NCBI GenBank assembly: GCA_933822405.4
Contig: CAKOGP040001001.1
Span: 166,962-183,187, forward strand
DNA length: 16,226 bases
Source of the DNA: Cylindrotheca closterium
Lineage: Eukaryota; Bacillariophyta; Bacillariophyceae; Bacillariales; Bacillariaceae
Direction: 5' to 3'
The position numbers and the translations under genes are program-made. Under the pieces are notes generated by a model, which was not told the DNA's origin, ran no database searches, and saw only the letters and a program-made list of their open reading frames with translations. Below are positions 7,815-14,855 of this stretch, one piece after another (within the stretch, counting starts at the first letter, position 1; every line of letters starts with the position of its first letter).

Positions 7815-8810
7815 TTGCAGGCTTCACCATTGAGTGGTGCCATTTGGATGTACGTCTCTAGGAAGGTATGTCGGAACTGATGCTTTGTTCGTTCGTTCGG
7901 ACTACGTATTGGAGCGGGACTCCATCTCTTCCTGGTATGGTACGGAGGTAGTTTACGAAGGTTGGGTGCCAATCATCCCATTGGACGTCGTTGGTGAAGT
8001 CTTGAGGTAGTGCCTGTTGTGACATCAACTTAGAGCCATATACATATTGCTCGTGTGTTTTCATGCGTCGAAGGAGTTGGGATGCATCAATGACTGGGAA
8101 TGGTACAGTTGCTGGGTCCCGTCCCATGCAGAATTCGTCTCTGCACCATTGGATGAAGGCGCGTATATTTTTCTTGATGCCAGGCATCAATCGAATTTGC
8201 CCTTGTGCAGCAGTCATTCCTGCTAGGGTTTTGAGTTCATCGTTGAGTTCGTCGATAGAAATATCCATTGTAGTGCTAAAATCGGCAGAGAATATTTCAT
8301 AAGCGATTCTCTCAGCTTGCGTACGTCCTTGGAATAGGGTTGCATTGTTAATGCCACAGATGACCATAGTGTCATGAACAGTGAAGAGAGGAGGAATGGC
8401 GGCCATGTTGTCTATATCAATGTCATACATCGTATTGTGAGTTAAAGTTTTCGTTTTCAGTGTGTAAAAGGCTACAGTTTTTGTTGGTGTTGTGGCACCC
8501 ATATGGCAGTTTTTTGTTGGTGTTGTAGCACCCATCATAGCACTTTTTGTTGGTGTTGCGGCACCCATCGTTGGTGTTGCAGCACCCATCAAAGCAGTTT
8601 TTGTTGGTGTTGCGGCACCCATCAAAGCAGTTTTTGTTGGTGTTGCGGCACCCATCAAGGCAGTTTTCATTGGTGTTGCAGCACCCATCAAAGCAGTTTT
8701 CGTTGGTGTTGCGGCACCCATCACGGCGTTACACCACCCGTTATTGCAGTTTTCGTTGGTGTTGCAGCACCCATCATAACATTTTCCATTGGTGTTGTGT
8801 CACCCATCAT
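7809..8810 (-). pseudogene. Copia-A gag with N-terminal 11-residue repeats
   Basis: The likely start is the ATG ATG at 8805-8810, because the repeated peptide begins there. The first part is about ten copies of an 11-residue unit of the type MGAATPTKTAL, disrupted by a frameshift near 8727. After the repeats comes a gag-like domain (GRTQAERIAYEIF, IRAFIQWCRDEF, DWHPTFVNYLRTIPGRDGVP). Near 7862 a second frameshift moves the reading to FLETYIQMAPLNGEA, a peptide usual in gag of this family. At about 7809 this is fused directly to the polymerase linker by the internal deletion. Gag normally forms the virus-like particle; this copy cannot be expressed intact. Confidence 0.75.
8464..8805. repeat. 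33-bp minisatellite in gag N-terminus
   Basis: The plus strand shows a 33-bp unit of the form gttggtgttgcggcacccatc followed by a 12-base variable part (aaagcagttttt and variants), repeated about ten times. One unit (near 8563-8583) is shortened to 21 bp, still a multiple of three. The period keeps the gag frame apart from the frameshift near 8727. Confidence 0.9.
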
Positions 8811-8851
8811 AGCGTTCGTAGTACGCTCGATGCCGTTTCGTTGTCGTAGTG

Positions 8852-8896
8852 ATTTTCATTTTTTCATTTTCATTTTCATTTCATTTTCATTTTTGT
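8852..8896. repeat. Low-complexity ttttca-type tract
   Basis: Short A/T-rich units (ttttcat, tttcat) lie between the gag start and the 5' LTR of copia-A. In the element's orientation this is the leader, where a primer-binding site would be expected. None is recognisable, so the tract may have replaced it. Confidence 0.7.
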
Positions 8897-8899
8897 TCG

Positions 8900-9106
8900 A
8901 TATAAATATTATCGTTACAACGTTACTATGCTATGATAGACGGTAGACAGTATTACAATCAAACGTATTCTTAGAAAGAGTGTGTTCATCGTTCATCGGC
9001 GGCTTTTGTAAGCGGCCGATTTATCCTTACTACTCACGGACCGCTTGCAATCGTACACGTTCGTATCAGTACATCTCGTATCCAATAGCACAGTCACCTT
9101 TATTTG
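8900..9106 (-). repeat. 5' LTR of copia-A
   Basis: This is the partner of 4219-4452, with the same ends and order but an internal deletion of about 27 bp (after gttac) and a few base changes, including loss of cgacg near 9070. The 61 bp from 9107 to 9167, between this LTR and the next one, have no recognisable content. Confidence 0.85.
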
Positions 9107-9167
9107 CAAATACAACACGGAACCAGAAGGTCGACGAATGAACCGCGGTCCACGTGGTGTACCGGTA

Positions 9168-9563
9168 TGTAACAAAACTCAATCGATATGACTCAATAAA
9201 AGTTTTGGGGCAATAAACGATTGTGATTGTAATGTATTGATTGATTAAGATTAGTTGAGATTGATATCAAGTTTGTTTTAGATTGGATTGTGAGCTCTGA
9301 TCTGATGAAATCTCTCAGATTCTTGGCTCTAGTTGTACAGTAGCATTCTGATCTTGCTTGATCATGCAATGACCTTCATTCAAGATCAGTTACTTATATT
9401 CTGGCATACATCCAAGATCAATCATATGGCAATCCAAAATAATCATAAGCCTCCTTGTTGACATCGGACTTCTCAATTTAGAATTCGTTATCCCGGTCAG
9501 AGTATTTCCAATGACCGTTGAGTCAGTCCATCCATGATTCAACCATTCATGATTGGTTCAAAT
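9168..9563 (-). repeat. Lone LTR of a second copia family (copia-B), interrupted
   Basis: In inverted orientation this is highly similar to the complete LTR at 14230-14662, starting tgtaacaaaactc and running to …ggttcaaat at 9563. The last bases of the LTR (tatctgtaca, 10226-10235) appear only after the 662-bp insertion. No internal copia-B coding sequence adjoins it here, so it is a solo LTR or a truncated end. Confidence 0.85.
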
Positions 9564-10225
9564 CCAGCCGAGTGGAGCTACCGGGTACGCTGGCACACCT
9601 CGCGCCAGCGGCCATAGATCCCCGACCCCTTTCGTCCTTGTTAACAGAACGACTCCGACCAGCCGGCTGACTCGCAACAATCCGTGCCTGCCTCCAATAT
9701 CAATCAATATTGCGCCAAACTTGTCGCGGAAAATCAGCCATACCAAAAATTAAAACAAGTAGAATGTTGTCACCTTGTACAACACTACCATGTCATCTGA
9801 ATATTCTTCAACTGTTCACCTCACACAAGAGGAACTACAACAGGATGTCCAAATGTCAGTTTCTGACGCTGAAGAATGGACAGCTGAGCTTCCCTTTATT
9901 GGTCTCCGTGACTATGATGACAATGAATCAGTTGACCTCTTCTCGTTTATTACAAATGGGCCCGAATTTACACGAGCACAATTCAATCCAGATCACTGCC
10001 CACCTACAAATGCAGGTAGAAAGAAGTTGCTTTTTCACTTGCAGCAACTTGCTCTTAAGTATCATGGCACCGATTTCAATGTAGATAGCTACAATGGCAC
10101 ACTAAGGTGTGCTCGCAACCGCAAGTATGCCGAGAAAGAAAAAAATAAGGATGAATATGATGCGCAAGGTGTTCGTGTTGGCCTTCGCCATAAGTCGCAC
10201 CATCCTTGTAGCTCCACTCGGCTGG
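9564..10225. mobile_element. 662-bp element with perfect 18-bp terminal inverted repeats
   Basis: ccagccgagtggagctac at 9564-9581 and its exact reverse complement at 10208-10225 bound the segment. It splits the copia-B LTR: LTR sequence ends just before 9564, and the LTR tip continues at 10226. Compared with the intact LTR, about six bases (accgta) are missing at the site, so no target-site duplication can be read. The element carries a transposase-like ORF cut off at the right TIR, which suggests an internally deleted, non-autonomous derivative of a larger DNA transposon. Confidence 0.75.
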
Positions 10226-10245
10226 TATCTGTACACCAATTTTAA
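9790..10245 (+). CDS. Truncated transposase-like ORF in the TIR element
   Basis: The first ATG (MSSEYSSTVHL) opens a 151-residue frame. An acidic N-terminal part (SDAEEWTAELPFIGLRDYDD) leads into AGRKKLLFHLQQLALKYHGTD and then LRCARNRKY followed by a lysine-rich stretch. This order resembles the N-terminal DNA-binding part of MULE/FLYWCH-type transposase-like proteins in diatoms, where Cys-x-Arg-x-(R/K)-x-Y precedes the zinc-binding region; I cannot confirm it by search. The last residues (CSSTRLVSVHQF) are encoded by the right TIR and the LTR tip beyond it, so the catalytic part is missing. An earlier in-frame TTG exists, but ATG is the more likely start. It may not be functional. Confidence 0.4.
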   Translation: MSSEYSSTVHLTQEELQQDVQMSVSDAEEWTAELPFIGLRDYDDNESVDLFSFITNGPEFTRAQFNPDHCPPTNAGRKKLLFHLQQLALKYHGTDFNVDSYNGTLRCARNRKYAEKEKNKDEYDAQGVRVGLRHKSHHPCSSTRLVSVHQF

Positions 10246-10441
10246 AAATAAAAGACCTTAGAATAGTACCTGGATGTTGGGGGTATTTTGGGGGTGTTTA
10301 TTTCTATTTTATTCGTGGACTTCAGACATGCCATCATCATCATGTGGCACGGATGGTATGATATGGTAATGAACATCAACTGCTTTGGGTAATGAACAGG
10401 CCATAAAGCATCATCAGCATCCATTCTCATCAATTGCAAGA
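10226..10441. promoter_or_regulatory. Upstream region of the GTPase-fusion gene
   Basis: It begins with the LTR tip (10226-10235), followed by A/T-rich sequence, a G-rich run near 10277-10300 and a catcatcatcat run. No clear TATA box or initiator is seen. The nearby transposon and LTR mean that the gene's promoter must lie within about 200 bp or overlap mobile DNA. Confidence 0.3.
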
Positions 10442-11791
10442 ATGGGACAAACAGCATCCACAATTTATCGAAGGTATTCGCCCTGTGCGCTACCAATATA
10501 CAGATTACTCATCTGCGGGATTTCGGCATCTGGGAAAACGTCGATCCTCTATCGCCTTGCGCTTCCTGACAAGGAAGGAATGCTGGATGTCATTCCCACC
10601 ATTGGTTTTAATATTGAAACCTTCCGGGGGGATGCTGCTGAACTTACTGGCTGGGACTTGGGAGGCCGAGAAAAAACGCGTCCCTTGTGGAGACATTACT
10701 TTGAAGGAAGTGATGCCATAGTCTTTGTGGTCGATTCCTCTGATCGGTATACGATAGATGAATCGAGGGACGAGTTTCGCCGGCTTACGAGCGAAGAAGA
10801 GACAAGGAAGCTCCCGGTACTCTTGCTATGTAACAAACAAGATTTACCAAATGCTATGACACCCGAAGAAGTTATGGAGGCATTTGGATTGGATGCGAAA
10901 AGTATGGAAGAACGACCGATTCTGGTTCATGGGTGTTCGGCCAAAACGAATGATGGTCTAGATGAGAGTATTAACCTATTGGCAGATTGCCTTGTAGAAG
11001 CCAAGGCTTTTGGGGCCACAAAGTCAATCCAACATTCATTGGATGACTCCTTGACAAGAACCGATGAGAGCACTTCGACATTGTCTCATTCTTCGTTGGA
11101 TACCTCTGTCAATGTCAGTAGGCAGAATGAGACGCTTCAAAACTTTTCCCGAATCAAGAAGTCTACAGAATGTCCATTTGCCAAGAGAGCTAAATTATGG
11201 GGTGGTTTGGTGTCAGCAGAAGCATTCAGTATCGAAGCTCAAGCTGCTTCTCACATTCCGCCGTTGATCGAGTTTTGTGAACGGCTAGCTGAAAGTGAAT
11301 CTCTCGATGGCTTTTGCATTGAAATCGATGATGAAGTGGCTGCCAAAGGAGGCCCAGAAGAGTTTGGACAATGCGTGCGGCGGATGCTTTCGGAACTTTC
11401 CGTCAATGATCCTGCCGGAGAGAACGTCATGGCAGCAAAGTACATCGATCGTCCAGGGTGGAGATATCGCTTCCATTCCACCGATTTTTTTGTTACTACT
11501 TTTGCTCCGTGCTACTCAGAGATATCTAGTCGATATGGCTTTGGTTCCGACAAGGCGTTCATTCTCTTGCAGCCGGAATCATCCTTTCTACGGCACAAAC
11601 TCCCACCCGATTCAGCTGAGACAGATTGGAACAACCCGCGAAATATAAGGGAGAAGACCCGGGTTGCCTTCAAGAACGCGGGAAGACCATATTATATTCC
11701 CGAAACAACTTCTTATCCGATAGTCGAGCATATCGTCAAACCAATCTGCGACGATGGGAAGAATGTCGTACGCTGGTGGACGGAGCAGTGA
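10442..11791 (+). CDS. Arf/Arl-type small GTPase fused to a YqcI/YcgG-family domain
   Basis: A 449-residue single-exon protein. The ATG at 10442 was chosen because it gives MGQTAST, a good N-myristoylation start, with A at -3 and G at +4; the frame extends upstream only to non-ATG codons. Residues 1-185 are an Arf-family GTPase: P-loop GISASGKT (26-33), switch I PTIGFN (52-57), WDLGGRE (71-77), NKQD (131-134), CSAK (165-168). The usual catalytic Gln after WDxGG is Arg76. A Ser/Thr-rich linker (about 195-240) leads to a second domain (about 241-446) with CPFA (244-247), FCIEIDDE, WRYRFHSTDFFVTTFAPCY and SSRYGFGSDKAFILLQPESSF, the pattern of the YqcI/YcgG family. Most members are uncharacterised; GntA from cyanobacteria is described as a heme-dependent N-hydroxylase. 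The likely role is a membrane-recruited regulatory or enzymatic protein; substrate unknown. Confidence 0.85.
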   Translation: MGQTASTIYRRYSPCALPIYRLLICGISASGKTSILYRLALPDKEGMLDVIPTIGFNIETFRGDAAELTGWDLGGREKTRPLWRHYFEGSDAIVFVVDSSDRYTIDESRDEFRRLTSEEETRKLPVLLLCNKQDLPNAMTPEEVMEAFGLDAKSMEERPILVHGCSAKTNDGLDESINLLADCLVEAKAFGATKSIQHSLDDSLTRTDESTSTLSHSSLDTSVNVSRQNETLQNFSRIKKSTECPFAKRAKLWGGLVSAEAFSIEAQAASHIPPLIEFCERLAESESLDGFCIEIDDEVAAKGGPEEFGQCVRRMLSELSVNDPAGENVMAAKYIDRPGWRYRFHSTDFFVTTFAPCYSEISSRYGFGSDKAFILLQPESSFLRHKLPPDSAETDWNNPRNIREKTRVAFKNAGRPYYIPETTSYPIVEHIVKPICDDGKNVVRWWTEQ

Positions 11792-11982
11792 TAAGTGATA
11801 GATAACATCCGATGGCATTTGCAGCCAAAGTAATCAGTAATTCGCATCAGCAATAAATCCTTTATATTCTTGCGACGTTGAAAGAATAGTTGTAACAACG
11901 CAAGGAGGAAGGCCTGAAGGTAAAGATGATGTGGACGAGGTGGGCAGAAATTGTGTCAGTAGCCCGCCCAAGATGCATCAAT

Positions 11983-12996
11983 CTAAGGAATGTCTTCACA
12001 GCCAAGAAATACCTTTCCATTGAAACCTTTTCCATTGACAACAATCTCACCCCTGAATCTAGCGCAGTCTCCTGGTTTGGCCCAATTGTACTCGGGCGAC
12101 GACACACGAAATGGAATTGGACTGGCCGCAAAGGCATCTTCCATGGCTCGCATTTCATCTGCAGAGTGCTGTTCGCAGTTTGGATAGGAAGACCGATCCA
12201 AGTACTTGGTCATATCACACCCATGTAGGCGCTGCATTTCATATTGACTCATTTGCAAACCACAGCATTGACGAATGATTCCAAAGATCTTCATGTGCTC
12301 TTTGATTTGGGAAACTTCAGTGTCAGATAACTGAAAGAGGGGTTGATATTGATCCACTTCGCATTCTGGACAGCGCTGAAGTCGGTTATACTGTTGTGTG
12401 TAAATGGCAAAGGACGATCCAACTCCGCCAGATGAAAATACAACCAGATGAGTACTCTTGACGAGTTCTCTGATGACACCAGGATCATTGTGCGCCTTGA
12501 ACACAAAGGTCTCGTTGTTTGCAACCTTTTCCCGGAGACGACGTTGAAACCTATTACCTCTCATTTGAGTGCGTTTGATGAACCGACAGGGAATTTCTTT
12601 GGAGGTTATTGGTAGCATCTTCCAAGTCACAATGCTGCACAACAACTCGAATTGAAAGGTCGAAGCGGACCTAGGATCTCCCAGCTGAAATATTTGGAAG
12701 GGTTGGCTTAATAAGGAAGCTGATGTGGTTGGAGTTCGAGTAGTAGTAAAAGATCTTGATCTTATATCGGATGATGTATCTTGGTCCATGGATGGCTTCC
12801 GTCGCCCATTGCCCGATGGTGATGGTGATTCAGCTGTGTGACTTCTCATCGTTTCATTATTAAGCCAACTTCTACGACTTGACACATCTTTTGTCGCAGT
12901 TCCAGTTGCATTGGCATTTTGTGATGTCTGTTTCTCGGTACTGAGAAGGATAAAGATAACGATAACGCATGATATCAGCGCAATCGCTGTTCGCAT
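11983..12996 (-). CDS. Type II membrane protein, sulfotransferase-like
   Basis: A 337-residue single-exon frame. The ATG at 12996 is immediately followed by a signal-anchor (RTAIALISCVIVIFILLS, residues 2-19). A low-complexity Ser/Thr/Asn stem follows (about 22-95), then a lumenal-type domain. FQIFQLGDPRSASTFQ (100-115) resembles the 5'-phosphosulfate-binding loop of PAPS-dependent sulfotransferases (P-R-S-G-S/T-T), with Ala in place of Gly. A typical 3'-phosphate motif is not obvious. The C-terminal part is Cys-rich (RCPECEVD, RQCCGLQ, LHGCDMTKY), suggesting disulfides in the secretory pathway. The topology fits a Golgi enzyme. It lies tail-to-tail with the GTPase gene, 191 bp apart. It could also be another P-loop or glycan-modifying protein, so the assignment is tentative. 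Confidence 0.6.
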   Translation of the reverse strand: MRTAIALISCVIVIFILLSTEKQTSQNANATGTATKDVSSRRSWLNNETMRSHTAESPSPSGNGRRKPSMDQDTSSDIRSRSFTTTRTPTTSASLLSQPFQIFQLGDPRSASTFQFELLCSIVTWKMLPITSKEIPCRFIKRTQMRGNRFQRRLREKVANNETFVFKAHNDPGVIRELVKSTHLVVFSSGGVGSSFAIYTQQYNRLQRCPECEVDQYQPLFQLSDTEVSQIKEHMKIFGIIRQCCGLQMSQYEMQRLHGCDMTKYLDRSSYPNCEQHSADEMRAMEDAFAASPIPFRVSSPEYNWAKPGDCARFRGEIVVNGKGFNGKVFLGCEDIP

Positions 12997-13067
12997 CGCA
13001 GTTGTGACTTGGGCAAGAAGTCATCTGGTGCAATCATTATTATTATTTTCGCGGCTCATGAATCTTC

Positions 13068-13480
13068 GATAGCCAACTGGCGCCTGCCGCCTGGTTTCTT
13101 CCGTGAGGGATTCTTTCTTGGTGTGACTCTGGTGGGTTGTGGTGTGAAGCTGGTCTTTTGGATTGCGCGCGAAGCGTGCGGTTCCAAAAGGCCAGTCTTT
13201 GATATTCCGCGAAGCGGAATATCAAAGACTTGCTTGCCTACTAGGCCTTACAGAGACGTAGAATGCGTCGATGTAAGGCCCAACAGGGATGTGGAGGGAG
13301 GGAAAGAAAGAAATAAACCTTATTTCTTGACGTATACTCGCACACAAGTTCGATAAACTGATCGGACTTGGTGTTGCTGAGCAATGCTGTTGTGACGGTC
13401 GTTCGACCGTCGTCAGTATGATGAATGGAATCCAATGATTCGTTCTCGAGCTTTCGTCTACGTTAGAAAATCTCATCGCG
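13068..13480. repeat. Hairpin-rich repeat, diverged single unit (copy D)
   Basis: Colinear with the left-hand array through seven short conserved blocks at matching spacing: gatagcc 13068, ggtgggttgtggtgtgaag 13131, cctactagg 13237, cccaacaggg 13279, cgataaactg 13351, gacggtcg 13394, gtctacgtt 13456. Between the blocks the primary sequence differs, but hairpins sit at the same places. H1 has arms 13150-13162/13183-13195. H2 is a perfect 17-bp stem, 13194-13210/13214-13230, with loop gaa. H3 has arms 13244-13252/13272-13280. H4 is gacggtcg/cgaccgtc, 13394-13411. An extra hairpin, agaaataa/ttatttct, lies near 13308-13327. The copy covers about one unit length, but it starts and ends where the left array is mid-unit. 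Confidence 0.75.
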
Positions 13481-13507
13481 CATTATATATTATAAAATGT
13501 ACCGGTA

Positions 13508-13625
13508 GAGATGTGCCACTAAGCTATGGACTCACTCCCCGTGGCAAGATGGGTCTCCCCTAAATACATGAAGTATCTTTGGGGTTGGAAGTTTACATCT
13601 CACTTCCCCATTTGTCACAGGTACT
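13508..13625. repeat. 118-bp direct repeat, left copy
   Basis: The sequence from gagatgtgccactaag to cacaggtact recurs at 13794-13911 with no difference I can see. The 168 bp between the copies contain a TATA-like tatatagggg near 13757. No protein homology is recognised in any frame. Confidence 0.9.
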
Positions 13626-13793
13626 GGATATTCTTACACTCCCCGTCGGACTTTCCAGCTTCGAGCTATTATTCAGCAAGGCTGAGTTCCGCGGATGGAC
13701 AGTTCGTATTTCTGAACGCATAAAAGACCCAGTGTCGCAATCTCCTTGTCTTCTATATAGGGGAGTCATTTGCTTAAGTAGTATGAAAACATC

Positions 13794-13911
13794 GAGATGT
13801 GCCACTAAGCTATGGACTCACTCCCCGTGGCAAGATGGGTCTCCCCTAAATACATGAAGTATCTTTGGGGTTGGAAGTTTACATCTCACTTCCCCATTTG
13901 TCACAGGTACT
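13794..13911. repeat. 118-bp direct repeat, right copy
   Basis: This is the second copy, offset 286 bp. It abuts the copia-B RNase H remnant directly, so the duplication lies at the broken edge of that element. It could be a local tandem duplication or part of an unrecognised element. Confidence 0.9.
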
Positions 13912-14196
13912 TACAAGGTTCATGATAGGAATTGATAATGGGATACCTCTGGAAACTTCAAAAGCAAAGGTGCATTGTAAAGTTTTTGAGGACAAATTGC
14001 GAAAGTGCACAAGTTTCGACCAAGGACAAAACATTTGAACAACAGACTACACCACTTCAGATCATACATTGGTGATGGACCTTGCATGATAAGTATTCAC
14101 AAGATACACACACTGGATCAAATTGCAGACATACTAACAAAGCCATTGAATGAAGCGAGTTTTGTCAAGTTCAGAAAATTGGTACTTGGTTGGTAA
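13912..14196 (+). pseudogene. Copia-B RNase H, C-terminal remnant
   Basis: The first part reads GIPLETSKAKVHCKVFED in one frame. After a deletion of several codons (where the family has N-S-G-A-L-E-L-A) it continues in another frame as KVHKFRPRTKHLNNRLHHFRS and LDQIADILTKPLNEASFVKFRKLVLGW. The RTKH, HHFR and ADILTKPL boxes are diagnostic of Ty1/copia RNase H. Everything upstream of this in the polyprotein is absent. Confidence 0.85.
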
Positions 14197-14218
14197 TGAG
14201 AAGATCAGGATTTGGAGC

Positions 14219-14229
14219 AAAAGAGGGAG
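14219..14229 (+). other. Polypurine tract before copia-B 3' LTR
   Basis: aaaagagggag lies directly upstream of the TGTACA start of the LTR, which is the normal place and composition for the plus-strand primer of an LTR retrotransposon. Confidence 0.8.
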
Positions 14230-14662
14230 TGTACAGATATACGGTATTTGAACCAAATCATGAATGGTTGAATCATGAATCGACTCCGTCGACTCACTCA
14301 ACGGTCATTGGAAATACACTGACCGGGATAACGAATTCTAAATTGAGAAGTCCGATGTCAACAAGGAGGCTTTTGATTATCTTGGATTGCCATATGATTG
14401 ATCTTGGATGTATGCCAGAATATAAGTAACTGATCTTGAATGAAGGTCATTGCATGATCAAGCTAGATCAGAATGCTACTGTACGACTAGAGCCGATCTG
14501 AGAGATTTCATCAGATCAGAGCTCACAACAAATTCAATTCAATCCAATCTAAGACAAACTTGATATCAATCTCAACTAATCTTAATCAATCAATACATTA
14601 CAATCACAATCGTTTATTGCCCCAAAACTTTTATTGAGTCATATCGATTGAGTTTTGTTACA
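14230..14662 (+). repeat. 3' LTR of copia-B, complete
   Basis: It runs from TGTACAGATATACGG to …GAGTTTTGTTACA, giving the TG…CA ends expected of an LTR; length 433 bp. It is the inverted counterpart of 9168-9563 plus 10226-10235, differing by scattered substitutions and short indels (for example gattgaattgaatttg, present only here). It ends 193 bp from the stop codon of the Psb31-like gene, so it may lie within or next to that gene's 3' UTR. Confidence 0.9.
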
Positions 14663-14855
14663 TATATTGAATATCATAATATGAAAACTGTGAAGTTTAG
14701 TCGGATGGTTCGACTGGTCCTAACCACTCAATCATTCATATGATGAAACAGTATTATTCAATATCACGTATTAATATCTAATCCATTCTAGACTCTCTCA
14801 TATGTGGCATGGCGGTGGAAAACTGTAGTTGTGATATGTTAGATTCTTATTACTC

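Larger units (their letters stand above)
4219..9106 (-). mobile_element. Degenerate Ty1/copia retrotransposon (copia-A)
   Basis: Direct repeats at 4219-4452 and 8900-9106 bracket, on the minus strand, gag (8810 to about 7809), a chromodomain-like/polymerase start (7814-7244), and reverse transcriptase plus RNase H (about 5973-4501). The gag-RT-RNase H order and the sequence motifs fit Ty1/copia. Protease and integrase are missing through an internal deletion near 7810. A 1.27-kb TIR element sits inside the RT. Several frameshifts and in-frame stops make it non-autonomous. I could not find a convincing primer-binding site or target-site duplication; the tract next to the 3' LTR (aaggggaccaaataaa) may be the polypurine tract. 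Confidence 0.9.

Noticed and set aside
8503..8946. Plus-strand Cys/Trp-rich repeat ORF, like a small secreted protein
   Set aside because: It is the antisense reading of the gag minisatellite; the minus frame continues into a recognisable gag domain.
9554..9570. ggttcaaatcc, resembling the T-arm of a tRNA
   Set aside because: No matching acceptor, D or anticodon stems surround it, and the sequence is the join between the copia-B LTR and the TIR element.
10385..10441. Longer start for the GTPase fusion at 10385
   Set aside because: The codon there is TTG, and the extension would bury the MGQTAS myristoylation start, which is typical of Arf proteins.
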